Below are positions 6,180-16,573 of a stretch of 16,573 nt of DNA, piece by piece. The DNA comes from Acidimicrobiia bacterium. Its GTDB lineage: Bacteria; Actinomycetota; Acidimicrobiia; Acidimicrobiales; Acidimicrobilacustridaceae. The DNA lies in contig VERC01000018.1 in assembly GCA_018882825.1 (NCBI GenBank), positions 1 through 16,573 of the forward strand, in the 5' to 3' direction. The notes under the pieces were generated by a model, which saw only the letters and a program-made list of their open reading frames with translations, made no database searches and was not told the origin of the DNA. Every line of letters begins with the position of its first letter. Within the stretch, counting starts at the first letter, position 1. Made by a program: the position numbers and the translations under genes.

Positions 6180-7481
6180 ATGAGTGAGACGGCGACGCCG
6201 GCGCGGCAACGGATGCTGGATGCCGCGCTCCGGATCTGGGGCGAGGCGTCCACGGCCGATCTGTTCGCCGGACTGTCGGTCACCGAGGTGGCCCGCTCGG
6301 CCGGCGTCACCCGCTCGACCTTCTACGCGCACTGGCCGACCACCGCGGACTACCTGCGCGACCTCGTCGACCATCTGGCCGATCCCGTCTGGGGTTCCAC
6401 CCCCACCGACGCCGCTTCGGCCGATGCAGTTCTCGGTCGAGGTGGACTCCGGCTCCTCGAGCGCCTTCTCGCCGCCTCCGACCAACACGTGCGCGCCCTG
6501 ATCGACGACCCCGCCTTCCCGGTCCGCCTGGCCCTGATGGCGCGCGCCGGCGATCCGACGTTGGTCGACGGCCTGCGTACCGCCCAGCACGCGGCCGCTG
6601 ATGCCTACGGTCGGCAGACCGCTCAACTGAACACGTTGTGGGGCCGAGTGGTCCGGCCGCCGTTGGAACCACAACATCTCCTCATGCTCCTGGAGGCGAT
6701 GGCCGAGGGTACGGCGCAGCGCCATCGTCTCGACCCGGAGCGTTTCCCCACCTCCGTCTACGGACTGGCGGCCATGTCGTTGTTGTTGGTGGCCACCCGG
6801 CACCCCAGCGACAACCGCACGGTCCACGAGGTGCTCGAGGTGGTCAACGACTGGCCCACGGCTCGGCCCGCCGCGGTGGCCTCGTCGTCACCGATCGACA
6901 CTTCACCGCTGTCGGACACCGAGATCCGGGTGATCCTCGCCGAGGCCCGGCGACTGGCCGACAGCGAGGGATGGATCGAACTCTCACTGGCGCGGCTGGC
7001 CGCCCAGACCTCGACGCCCGAGTCGAGGATCCTGCAGGCCTTCGGGTCCCGGGCCGGACTGGCGCTCGCCGTCTACCTGTTGGCCGTCCAAGAGCGGTTC
7101 GACCTCGTCGTTCCCTCCGACGATCCGATGGCCGACCTGCGCGCCCTGCTGGAGATCAAGATCGATGAGCTGCAGCGCACCTCGGTGTTCGCCCAGTCGA
7201 TCGCCGCCATCCTCAGCGGTGGCTCGACCTACGCCCGACCTCACTCGTTCGACTTCGATCCCCGACCGAGGTTCGTGGCCGCGATCGAACGGGCCCGGTC
7301 CTCCGGATGCCTCGATCCGACGCTCGATGCCAGCGAACTGGCCACGATCCTCGACGACACGGTGCTGGTCAGCAATCTCCGACTGACAGCGAGGAACGCC
7401 CTGTCCATCGATGCCGTCGAGTTGGTTCTACGCGGCGCCGGCGCCGCGCCGAAGGCCGAGCCGACCCCACCAGTAGCGTGA
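6180..7481 (+). CDS. Tandem (double) TetR-like transcriptional regulator
   Basis: The 433-residue protein is about twice the usual TetR length and appears to be two TetR-like units in one chain. The first is clear: residues 9-64 contain RQRMLDAALRIWGE, then SVTEVARSAGVTRSTFYAHW as helix-turn-helix, followed by a helical ligand-type domain. The second unit begins near residue 247 with EIRVILAEARRLADSEGW and a diverged HTH, SLARLAAQTSTPESRILQAF then GSRAGL, followed by another helical domain. A Pro/Ser-rich linker (residues 226-244) joins them. ATG 6180 follows AGGAGAGGG with good spacing. The gene is divergent from the TPR/SARP-type regulator and lies 10 bp before the membrane-protein gene, which it may control. 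The ligand is unknown. One chain could supply both halves of the usual DNA-binding dimer. Confidence 0.8.
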   Translation: MSETATPARQRMLDAALRIWGEASTADLFAGLSVTEVARSAGVTRSTFYAHWPTTADYLRDLVDHLADPVWGSTPTDAASADAVLGRGGLRLLERLLAASDQHVRALIDDPAFPVRLALMARAGDPTLVDGLRTAQHAAADAYGRQTAQLNTLWGRVVRPPLEPQHLLMLLEAMAEGTAQRHRLDPERFPTSVYGLAAMSLLLVATRHPSDNRTVHEVLEVVNDWPTARPAAVASSSPIDTSPLSDTEIRVILAEARRLADSEGWIELSLARLAAQTSTPESRILQAFGSRAGLALAVYLLAVQERFDLVVPSDDPMADLRALLEIKIDELQRTSVFAQSIAAILSGGSTYARPHSFDFDPRPRFVAAIERARSSGCLDPTLDASELATILDDTVLVSNLRLTARNALSIDAVELVLRGAGAAPKAEPTPPVA

Positions 7482-7491
7482 CCGTCCGGTG

Positions 7492-9345
7492 ATGTCCTCA
7501 GAGTCGACGATCGAGGTGCCGGACGCGGTGGCACCCATCACGACGTCGTGGCGCTCGGCTCGCACGATCCTCACGGCGCTGACCGTGGTCGTCGCCGTCG
7601 GTCTGGTGCTGTGGCCCCTGCTCGACCTCGCCCGAACCGCATCCGGACTCGTCTGGCGTCCGAGCGGTGACTGGGCGGTCATCGCCCTGCGCACCGACGA
7701 CGTCGGTCGACTCACGCCGCTCCTCGGGCCCTACTCGCGCTTCGGATGGAATCATCCGGGCCCGTTGCTGTTCTGGTCGCTGTCGATCCCCTACCGGATG
7801 CTCGGCGCGCACCCCCAGTCGATCCTGTCGGCCGCCGCGCTGCTCAACGCCGTCGTCGTCGTGGCCATCGCCGGCGTGGCCTGGCGTCGGGGCCGTGCCG
7901 TGTTCGTCGTCATGACGATGGCGGCGATGGCGATCCTCTTCCACGCGCTCGGCCCGGTGGTGCTGCGCGATCCGTGGAACCCCTACCTCACCCTCCTGCC
8001 GCTCCTGCTGCTCACCCTCCTGTCGTGGTCGATCGCCGAGGGTGACCGGTGGATGTGGGTGCCGTTCGCGTTCGTGGCGTCGATCGAGATCGAGAGTCAT
8101 GTGGGCTATCTGCCCATGGTGGTCGTGCTGGCCGTCGTCGCCTCCGTCCTGGCCCGCGCACGACGACCACGTGCCCCGATGCTGCCCGTCGATCGACGGT
8201 CGAGGACCTTCCTGCTCGGAGCGATCGCCGCCACCCTCGTGCTGTGCTGGCTGCCGGCACTCATCGATCAGGTGGCCGGCACCGGCAACGCCCTCGCCAT
8301 CCTCGACTACTTCGCCGATCCCGGAGCCCGACCCGCCGGACTGGGCACCGCCCTCGAGGTCATGGCCGGACAACTGCGCATCCCGGGCGCGCCGTGGCTG
8401 GGCGTCACCGAACGCGCCGGACCCGATGGTCAGTTGCTGGGCGCGCCACTGACTGCGCTCCTCGTTCCCCTGCTCGCCTTCGCCGCCGCTCTGGGGTTCG
8501 CCCGTCGGCGCGCGCCGTCGGCTGCCCGACTCCAATGGACGGTGCTGGCCCTCACCGTGGGCGGCGTGGTGGCCACGTCGCGCGTCATCGGACCGGTGTT
8601 CGACTGGATCGTGCGGTGGTGGTGGATCATCGCCTGCCTGTGGTGGCTGTCGATCGCGTGGTCGCTGTGGTCGATGGCGATCGGCGCGCTGCGCCTCCCC
8701 GCCGGACGCCGCGCCCTCACCGTCGGCGTCGTGGCCATCGGTCTCGTGACGATCCACGCCGGCGTCGCCCCGGTGGTGACGGCCTCGACCGCCGCACCGG
8801 CACCGAACGCCCCGACCAGTCAGGTGCTCGGCAACTTCCTCGAACCCGTCGTCGACGCCCTGCGCGACAACGGCCCCGTGTTTGTCGAGACCATCGGTTC
8901 GGTGCGCGGCGACTACGGCGATGCCGTGCGGTATGCCCTCGAGCGCGCCGGCGTCGACGTGGCCGTCGGCGACGACCTCATCACCCACTACGGACCCCAA
9001 CGCGACATCGCCCGGCGAGGGACCCGGTCGACGGTGTGGGTGGTGAGCGCGGATGCCATCGGCGTGTTCCGCGGCGACGCCTCGATGGTCGAGCTCGGCG
9101 GGTGGGATCCGCTCGGCCCCGACGAACGCCGAGCGTTCGAGATCGACCGCGACGAACTCCAGAGCCAGTTGCGAGCCATCGGGCGTGACGACCTCGCGCT
9201 CGCGCTCACCAATGGCGGAGGCGGTGTCGACTCCGCGGCCGCCGGACTCGACGGCGTCGATCAGGCGTTGCTGCAACGGGTGGAGCGCATCCGACGACGC
9301 GGGGATCCCGTGGCCGTGTTCATCGGTCCGGCCCCGACCCGCTGA
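7492..9345 (+). CDS. GT-C-like polytopic membrane protein, putative glycosyltransferase
   Basis: This 617-residue protein has about 10-11 hydrophobic helices (residues about 24 to 430) and a soluble C-terminal domain of about 180 residues. After the first helix, an extracytoplasmic loop carries GDWAVIALRTDDVGR and then SRFGWNHPGPLLFW (residues 82-95). This resembles the acidic first loop and HPP-type motif of ArnT/PMT-like GT-C enzymes, which use polyprenyl-phosphate sugars. A second notable motif is LRDPWNPYLTLLP (158-170). I infer a cell-envelope glycosyltransferase or relative; donor and acceptor cannot be told. ATG 7492 or the adjacent GTG 7489 is the start, 7-10 bp after the tetR stop, suggesting one transcript. 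The C-terminal part (from about residue 440) has alternating strand and helix character and may sit outside the membrane. Confidence 0.7.
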   Translation: MSSESTIEVPDAVAPITTSWRSARTILTALTVVVAVGLVLWPLLDLARTASGLVWRPSGDWAVIALRTDDVGRLTPLLGPYSRFGWNHPGPLLFWSLSIPYRMLGAHPQSILSAAALLNAVVVVAIAGVAWRRGRAVFVVMTMAAMAILFHALGPVVLRDPWNPYLTLLPLLLLTLLSWSIAEGDRWMWVPFAFVASIEIESHVGYLPMVVVLAVVASVLARARRPRAPMLPVDRRSRTFLLGAIAATLVLCWLPALIDQVAGTGNALAILDYFADPGARPAGLGTALEVMAGQLRIPGAPWLGVTERAGPDGQLLGAPLTALLVPLLAFAAALGFARRRAPSAARLQWTVLALTVGGVVATSRVIGPVFDWIVRWWWIIACLWWLSIAWSLWSMAIGALRLPAGRRALTVGVVAIGLVTIHAGVAPVVTASTAAPAPNAPTSQVLGNFLEPVVDALRDNGPVFVETIGSVRGDYGDAVRYALERAGVDVAVGDDLITHYGPQRDIARRGTRSTVWVVSADAIGVFRGDASMVELGGWDPLGPDERRAFEIDRDELQSQLRAIGRDDLALALTNGGGGVDSAAAGLDGVDQALLQRVERIRRRGDPVAVFIGPAPTR

Positions 9346-9349
9346 GACG

Positions 9350-10465
9350 TCACTCGCCGACCGAATCGGCTCCGCTTCGTTCCCAGCGGAGCCACGCTTC
9401 CATGAATCCGTCGAGGTCACCGTCGAGCACGGCGTCGACGTTGCCGGTCTCGTGACCGGAGCGCAGGTCCTTGACCATCTGGTACGGCTGCAGCACATAG
9501 GAACGGATCTGACTGCCGAACCCCACCGAGCGCTGCTCACCGCGGATCGACGAGAGTTCAGCCTCGCGCTCGGCCCGCTGCAGTTCGGCCAACTTGGCCC
9601 GGAGGATCTGCATCGCCCGGTCCTTGTTCTGGTGCTGACTGCGTTCGTTCTGACACGAGGTGACGATCCCCGTGGGGAGATGCGTGATGCGCACGGCCGA
9701 GTCGGTCACGTTCACGTGCTGGCCGCCGGCGCCGCTCGCGCGGTAGGTGTCGATGCGGAGGTCCTTCTCGTCGATCTCGATGTCGGGGACGTCCTCGAGG
9801 AACGGCGTCACCTTCAGCGCGGCGAACGCCGTCTGACGCTTCCCCTGCGCGTTGAACGGGGAGATGCGCACCAGGCGATGCACACCGTGCTCCGACCGCA
9901 TCCGACCGTAGGCATGGCGTCCCTCGACGAGGAACGTGGCCGACGAGATACCGGCTTCGTTCCCGGCCGACACCTCGTCGAGTTCGACGTCGAAGCCGCG
10001 CTTCTCCGCCCAGCGGAGGAACATCCGCAACAGCATGTTGGCCCAGTCCTGGGCATCGGCGCCGCCCTCACCGGACTGGATCTCACAGATGGCGGGCTTG
10101 TCGTCGTACTCCCCGGTGAACAGGGCGCGCAGTTCGAGTTCGGCGAGGTCGGAGGCCAGTGCCCCGATCGACTCGGCGACCTCGGCCTCGACGGAGTCGT
10201 CACCCTCCTCGCGTCCGAGTTCATGGAGGGTCTCGGCGTCCTCGACCCGGGACAGCAGACGCTCGTACATCTCGATGTCCTCGATGGCGGCCGAGAGTTC
10301 GCCCGTCACCCGCCGAGCAGTGTCCGGATCGTCCCAGAGATCCGGACGACTGGCCTCGATCTCCAGTCGGGGCCGGTCGGCCCGGAGCTCGTCGATGCGC
10401 AGGTAGACCCTCGCCTCGTCCACCCGCTGCCGGAGCGCGCCGAGATCGTCGGAGAAATCCCTCAT
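9350..10465 (-). CDS. prfB: Peptide chain release factor 2
   Basis: RF2 recognises UGA and UAA in the ribosomal A site and triggers release of the finished protein. The anticodon-like tripeptide SPF is at residues 202-204, and the catalytic GGQ is at 247-249 in ASGAGGQHVN. The 371-residue length is normal. The frame is continuous from MRDFSDDLGALRQRV onward, so the in-frame UGA and +1 programmed frameshift that regulate prfB in many bacteria are absent, as in other actinobacteria. The ATG lies 7 bp after the secA stop, with no visible ribosome binding site, which points to coupling with secA. Its stop is 4 bp from the stop of the convergent membrane-protein gene. Confidence 0.97.
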   Translation of the reverse strand: MRDFSDDLGALRQRVDEARVYLRIDELRADRPRLEIEASRPDLWDDPDTARRVTGELSAAIEDIEMYERLLSRVEDAETLHELGREEGDDSVEAEVAESIGALASDLAELELRALFTGEYDDKPAICEIQSGEGGADAQDWANMLLRMFLRWAEKRGFDVELDEVSAGNEAGISSATFLVEGRHAYGRMRSEHGVHRLVRISPFNAQGKRQTAFAALKVTPFLEDVPDIEIDEKDLRIDTYRASGAGGQHVNVTDSAVRITHLPTGIVTSCQNERSQHQNKDRAMQILRAKLAELQRAEREAELSSIRGEQRSVGFGSQIRSYVLQPYQMVKDLRSGHETGNVDAVLDGDLDGFMEAWLRWERSGADSVGE

Positions 10466-10472
10466 CGAACGA

Positions 10473-13193
<2,721 letters not shown>

Positions 13194-13203
13194 GGGAGTG
13201 GCG

Positions 13204-13209
13204 AGTCTA
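13204..13209 (-). promoter_or_regulatory. Candidate -10 element for secA
   Basis: TAGACT (13209-13204) matches the strong actinobacterial -10 form. It is followed by ten bases and then the secA ATG at 13193, so transcription would start only a few bases before, or at, the start codon. No good -35 is seen at 17-18 bp. The rest of the 61-bp comF-secA gap shows no ribosome binding site or T-run terminator. Confidence 0.45.
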
Positions 13210-13254
13210 CCGATGACCGGCCGACCGCTGGTTCAGCCGGGAGGCCGGTGGGAC

Positions 13255-13890
13255 TCACCAGCGGGGCGTGCGGGCCAGGACCAGTCCCGTCACCCGTGCC
13301 ACCCCGGCACCACGGAGTGCGCTCGCCGCTGCGGCCATGGTGGCCCCGGTGGTGAGGACGTCGTCACACACGATCACCTCCGTCGGGGGCGATCCGAACA
13401 CGTCGAACTCGACTCCGTCGAGGCGCTCGCGCCGCGTGCGGCCCGTCTGGGACGGTCCGCCCGACCGACGCAGCAGCCGCCGGACCGGTAGACGGGCCGA
13501 CTCGGCCACCGCCCGGGCCAGCACCTCGGCCTGGTCGTACCCACGGGCGCGGCGACGGCGGGCGGTGGTCGGAGCCCAGGTCACCGTCGGGACGACCGGT
13601 CCCGGTCGCAGACCATCGAGGAGGAGGGCCAGGGGCGGTCCGAACACCCGGGCCACGTCGCGCCGGCCCTCGAACTTGAACGCCCCCACGATCGGTCTCG
13701 ACGAATCGTCGTACCGCAGCAGCGCGAGGCTGCCGTCGGTCCCATCGGGTTCGACGACCCGATCGGCCGGAGCCAGTGGCGCCAGGCAGGAACCGCACAC
13801 CACCGCCCCCGGCGAGCGGCACACGACGCAGTGCGGTGGGAGCCACAGATCGACGACGTCACGGAGGACCCGACGGACGAGGGCGCGCAT
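13255..13890 (-). CDS. comF: ComF-family phosphoribosyltransferase-like protein
   Basis: ComF proteins are linked to DNA uptake in competent bacteria, but they are kept in many lineages where the role is unclear. The 211 residues show a zinc ribbon (Cys21, Cys24, Cys32, Cys35 in CVVC and CGSC), then FKFEGRRDVARVFG. Next come RARGYDQAEVLARAVA (residues 114-129), SQTGRTRRERL, and the PRPP-binding loop VIVCDDVLTTGAT (172-184). This is the standard order and length of the family. The ATG lies 48 bp after the stop of the short-chain dehydrogenase. The comF-secA-prfB order recalls the comF-(hpf)-secA-prfB cluster of many bacteria, but the hibernation factor gene is missing here. Confidence 0.93.
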   Translation of the reverse strand: MRALVRRVLRDVVDLWLPPHCVVCRSPGAVVCGSCLAPLAPADRVVEPDGTDGSLALLRYDDSSRPIVGAFKFEGRRDVARVFGPPLALLLDGLRPGPVVPTVTWAPTTARRRRARGYDQAEVLARAVAESARLPVRRLLRRSGGPSQTGRTRRERLDGVEFDVFGSPPTEVIVCDDVLTTGATMAAAASALRGAGVARVTGLVLARTPRW

Positions 13891-13938
13891 GCGCCGACGG
13901 TAGGAGTCGAGCCCGAACCGCGCCCGGGCCGTCTCGCT

Positions 13939-14754
13939 CTAGTGCATCAACCGCGGCGGATCGGTGCGGTCGATGATGGAGTCGGCCCGACGACGCACTG
14001 CGGCGTTGGTGTCGTCGTGGGTGATGATCCAGAACTGCCGGGTCCGCACCGCCTCGACGACCCGGCCGGCGACCTCGTCGGGATCGATACCGCGGTCGAT
14101 GAAGGTCTGCACGATCGCGCCGAGGGCGTCGACCTCGTCGGCCGCCGCTCCGGGTCGGTTGCGGGCGGAGGTGGCGATGTTCGTCTTCACCCACGATGGG
14201 CACAGCACCGAGACGCCGACCGGCGACGACTCGGCGGCCAGTTCGCTGAACAACGTCTCGGACAGGGCCACCACTCCGTACTTGGCCACGTTGTAGGGGC
14301 CCATGTAGGGCGCGGCGAACAGACCGGCCACCGAGGCGGTGTTCACGATGTGCCCCTCACCCTGGGCCAACAGGAGGGGCAGGAACACGCGGACCCCGTG
14401 CACCACGCTCCACAGATCGACGTCGATGACCCACTTCCAGGCTTCGATGTCCATGGCGGCCATCGGTCCACCGCCGCCGACTCCGGCGTTGTTGCACACG
14501 AGGTGGACGGCACCGAAGGCGTCGAGCGCGGTGTCGCGCAGTGCCTCGATGTCCGTGGCCGACGACACGTCACAGCGCGTGGCCACGACCAGGGCACCGG
14601 CCGACATCGCCGCCGCCGCCTCGTCGAGCGGACCCTGCTCGATGTCGGCCATCACGACCTTCATGCCTTCGCTGGCGAAACGAGTGGCCATCGAGCGCCC
14701 GATGCCGCTGGCCGCACCGGTGACGACGGCCACCTTCCCGTTCAGCTCCTCCAT
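13939..14754 (-). CDS. Short-chain dehydrogenase/reductase (SDR), classical type
   Basis: This is an NAD(P)-dependent oxidoreductase acting on an unknown alcohol or ketone. The cofactor-binding TGAASGIG is at residues 12-19, and CNNAG stabilises the sheet at 87-91. The catalytic set is Ser141 in NTASVAG, Tyr154 and Lys158 in YNVAK. Asp37 after the second strand (VVMADIE) hints at an NAD preference. The protein has 271 residues, typical of classical SDRs. ATG 14754 is chosen because GGAGGGGGA precedes it closely and the fold begins there; the open frame upstream to 14955 lies within ahcY. It starts 28 bp after the ahcY stop, so it may be co-transcribed, but nothing links its substrate to the methyl cycle. 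Confidence 0.92.
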   Translation of the reverse strand: MEELNGKVAVVTGAASGIGRSMATRFASEGMKVVMADIEQGPLDEAAAAMSAGALVVATRCDVSSATDIEALRDTALDAFGAVHLVCNNAGVGGGGPMAAMDIEAWKWVIDVDLWSVVHGVRVFLPLLLAQGEGHIVNTASVAGLFAAPYMGPYNVAKYGVVALSETLFSELAAESSPVGVSVLCPSWVKTNIATSARNRPGAAADEVDALGAIVQTFIDRGIDPDEVAGRVVEAVRTRQFWIITHDDTNAAVRRRADSIIDRTDPPRLMH

Positions 14755-14782
14755 GTCTCCCCCTCCGTGGACTGCGGCAGAT

Positions 14783-16264
14783 TCAGTAGCGGTAGTGGTC
14801 CGACTTGTACGGCCCCTCGACCGGGATGCCCAGGTAGGCGGCCTGATCCTCGGTGAGCTGCGTGAGGCGCACGCCGAGCGCGTCGAGATGCAGACGTGCC
14901 ACCTTCTCGTCGAGGTGCTTGGGGAGCGTGTACACGCGCCGTTCGTAGAAGTCACGGTGACCGAAGAGCTCGATCTGGGCGATCACCTGGTTGGAGAACG
15001 AGTTCGACATCACGAACGACGGATGACCGGTGGCGCACCCGAGGTTCATGAGACGACCCTCGGCCAGCACGATCACGGAGTGACCGTCGGGGAAGACGTA
15101 CTCGTCGACCTGCGGCTTGATGACGACGCGCTGCACGTCGCTCATCTTCTTGAGGCCGGCCATGTCGATCTCGTTGTCGAAGTGACCGATGTTGCTCACG
15201 ATGGCGTTGTGCTTCATGCGGGCCATGTGCTCGGCGGTGATGATGTTGAAGTTGCCGGTGGCGGTCACGTAGATGTCGCAGTAGTCGAGGACGTCCTCGA
15301 GGCGGGCCACCTGGTAGCCCTCCATCGCCGCCTGCAGCGCGCAGATCGGGTCGATCTCGGCCACGATGACCCGCGCTCCCTGGCCGCGCAACGACGCCGC
15401 ACAGCCCTTCCCCACATCGCCGTAGCCGCACACGAGCGCGACCTTGCCGCCGATCATCACGTCGGTGGCCCGGTTCAGGCCGTCGATGAGGCTGTGTCGA
15501 CAGCCGTAGAGGTTGTCGAACTTCGACTTGGTCACCGAATCGTTGACGTTGATGGCCGGGAACAACAGTTGACCGGCCTCCTGCATCTGGTAGAGGCGAT
15601 GGACCCCGGTGGTGGTCTCCTCGGTCACACCCTTGATGCCCTCGGCGACGCCGTGCCACAGGTTCGGTTCGGTGGCGACGGTGCGACGCAGGAGGTCGAG
15701 CACCACCGTCCACTCCTCCGAGTCGTCCTCGGTGGCTTCCGGCACCACGCCGGAACGCTCGTACTCGACGCCCTTGTGCACCAGCAGCGTGGCGTCGCCG
15801 CCATCGTCGAGGATCATGTTGGGACCACCACCGTCGGGCCACCGCAGGATCTGCTCGGTGCACCACCAGTACTCGGTGAGGTCCTCGCCCTTCCACGCGA
15901 ACACCGAGACCCCCCGGGGCACCTCGAGGGTGCCTTCAGGGCCGACGACCACGGCGGCGGCGGCGTGATCCTGCGTGGAGAAGATGTTGCAGCTGGCCCA
16001 GCGCACCTCGGCCCCGAGACAGGTGAGCGTCTCGATCAGCACCGCCGTCTGGATGGTCATGTGCAGCGATCCGGTGATGCGGGCACCGGCCAGCGGTCGG
16101 GCGTCGGCGTACTCGGCCCGCAGCGCCATGAGCCCGGGCATCTCGTGCTCGGCCAGTTGGATCTCCTTGCGGCCGAAGCCGGCCAGCGTGAGATCGGCCA
16201 CCTTGAAGTCGATCCCGTTGGCGTGATCGGCGACGAGGTCGGGAGACGGGGCGTGCGAGGTCAT
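14783..16264 (-). CDS. ahcY: Adenosylhomocysteinase (SAH hydrolase)
   Basis: The enzyme reversibly splits S-adenosylhomocysteine into adenosine and homocysteine, removing the inhibitory product of methyltransferases. It works as an NAD-bound oligomer in the cytosol. The 493 residues include [16 protein letters not shown] (61-76), [13 protein letters not shown] (92-104), [19 protein letters not shown] (241-259), the NAD-binding [10 protein letters not shown] (278-287), and the invariant C-terminal KSDHYRY. It is the long form with the extra segment around residues 150-195, usual in actinobacteria. ATG 16264 is preferred over ATG 16270, because GGAAGG lies 6 bases before it but directly abuts the other. 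No SAH riboswitch is recognised upstream. A likely own promoter lies at 16294-16299. Confidence 0.98.
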   Translation of the reverse strand: MTSHAPSPDLVADHANGIDFKVADLTLAGFGRKEIQLAEHEMPGLMALRAEYADARPLAGARITGSLHMTIQTAVLIETLTCLGAEVRWASCNIFSTQDHAAAAVVVGPEGTLEVPRGVSVFAWKGEDLTEYWWCTEQILRWPDGGGPNMILDDGGDATLLVHKGVEYERSGVVPEATEDDSEEWTVVLDLLRRTVATEPNLWHGVAEGIKGVTEETTTGVHRLYQMQEAGQLLFPAINVNDSVTKSKFDNLYGCRHSLIDGLNRATDVMIGGKVALVCGYGDVGKGCAASLRGQGARVIVAEIDPICALQAAMEGYQVARLEDVLDYCDIYVTATGNFNIITAEHMARMKHNAIVSNIGHFDNEIDMAGLKKMSDVQRVVIKPQVDEYVFPDGHSVIVLAEGRLMNLGCATGHPSFVMSNSFSNQVIAQIELFGHRDFYERRVYTLPKHLDEKVARLHLDALGVRLTQLTEDQAAYLGIPVEGPYKSDHYRY

Positions 16265-16293
16265 GGGCATCCTTCCACGGACGATGCGGGCGA

Positions 16294-16299
16294 AGTATT
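16294..16299 (-). promoter_or_regulatory. Possible -10 element for ahcY
   Basis: AATACT (16299-16294) sits in the only AT-rich spot of the 62-bp gap before ahcY. It would give a leader of about 23 nt containing the GGAAGG ribosome binding site. No recognisable -35 is seen 16-18 bp upstream. Confidence 0.35.
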
Positions 16300-16326
16300 G
16301 GAGGCTGTGGCCCTCTGACCCTGCGA

Positions 16327-16573
16327 TCAGCCCGCCGGGAGTGTAGGCCCTGCCCGTTCACCGACGCGGGAGTCGATCTCGTCGATGATCGGGACCGGCC
16401 CGGGATCGACGTCCTGGGCGAGGGCGGCATGGACCGACGTGATCAGACCGAACAGCGCAAGGTCGTACATCTGTGACAGGAGACCGTCACCCTCGGCGGC
16501 CACCACGTGCACGTCGCCCACCACCTCGACCATCAGTTCCTCGACGACGTCGAGACGCCGGGCCACCGACGGA
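16327..16573 (-). CDS. C-terminal end of a SIS-domain phosphoglucose/phosphomannose isomerase-like protein (partial)
   Basis: Only the last 81 codons are in the window; the gene continues past the right edge. The segment [20 protein letters not shown], then [32 protein letters not shown], resembles the C-terminal module of bifunctional phosphoglucose/phosphomannose isomerases and the actinobacterial TobH-like proteins. That module is recognisable by the small-residue SxxxALxxxVDPxPVxxID pattern. In mycobacteria a TobH-like gene lies between manB and manA, not far from the ahcY homologue, which fits this neighbourhood. The GTG at 16566 is internal, not a start. It ends 62 bp before ahcY and may share its transcript. 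Family assignment rests on a short stretch. Confidence 0.6.
   Translation of the reverse strand, partial: PSVARRLDVVEELMVEVVGDVHVVAAEGDGLLSQMYDLALFGLITSVHAALAQDVDPGPVPIIDEIDSRVGERAGPTLPAG

Noticed and set aside
6065..6310. Extended N-terminus of the TPR/SARP-type regulator (start at 6310)
   Set aside because: It would overlap the start of the divergent tetR gene and both inverted repeats, and the added residues show no helical repeat pattern. ATG 6064 is more likely.
7498..9540. 680-codon minus-strand frame opposite the GT-C-like gene and reaching into prfB
   Set aside because: It is low-complexity, Asp/His/Gly/Arg-rich and without a recognisable fold. The opposite strand gives a coherent membrane protein with motifs, and the frame overlaps a certain gene (prfB).
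9350..10465. Programmed +1 frameshift in prfB
   Set aside because: The frame is open throughout the N-terminal region, with no in-frame TGA and no CTTTGA slip site before the conserved part.
14339..16318. 659-codon plus-strand frame opposite the SDR and ahcY
   Set aside because: It spans two certain genes on the other strand, has no initiation signal, and shows the same repetitive shadow composition.
16265..16326. SAH riboswitch upstream of ahcY
   Set aside because: SAH riboswitches often precede ahcY, but the conserved core sequence is not seen in this short leader.

Overview
This is a GC-rich window with about 13 genes on both strands and nearly no non-coding DNA. GTG starts, TANNNT-type -10 elements, a release factor 2 gene without a programmed frameshift, the long form of AhcY and a SARP-type DNA-binding domain all suggest an actinobacterium. 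A marine or soil Acidimicrobiia-like lineage is my guess; no rRNA or other phylogenetic marker is present to prove it. No tRNA, rRNA, IS element, phage gene or CRISPR array is visible. Most of the window reads as ordinary chromosome.

Region 1 (2-3657, minus strand) is a thiamine salvage operon. A TPP riboswitch leads into thiamine pyrophosphokinase (thiN), then the thiamine-binding lipoprotein (thiB) and the two-domain permease (thiP). The ATPase (thiQ) is not in the window and would be expected just beyond base 1. Thiamine would be captured, imported and pyrophosphorylated to TPP, and TPP would shut the operon down.

Region 2 (3733-4773, plus strand) runs divergently from the riboswitch. It holds a haloalkane dehalogenase of subfamily I, with all key residues present, and a 38-residue membrane miniprotein.

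Region 3 (4778-9345) is the accessory and regulatory part, and the most unusual. A TPR protein with a SARP-type winged helix at its C-terminus (minus strand) is divergent from a double TetR-like regulator (plus strand). Their 115-bp shared intergenic region carries two perfect inverted repeats whose centres are 32 bp apart. The TetR gene is followed 10 bp later by a large GT-C-like polytopic membrane protein. This looks like a small regulated cell-envelope locus of unknown purpose.

Region 4 (9350-16573, minus strand) is housekeeping. In transcription order it has the end of a SIS-domain isomerase-like gene, ahcY, a short-chain dehydrogenase, comF, secA and prfB. Gaps are short throughout, so much of it may be co-transcribed, with probable extra promoters before ahcY and secA. 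prfB ends 4 bp from the stop of the convergent membrane protein gene.
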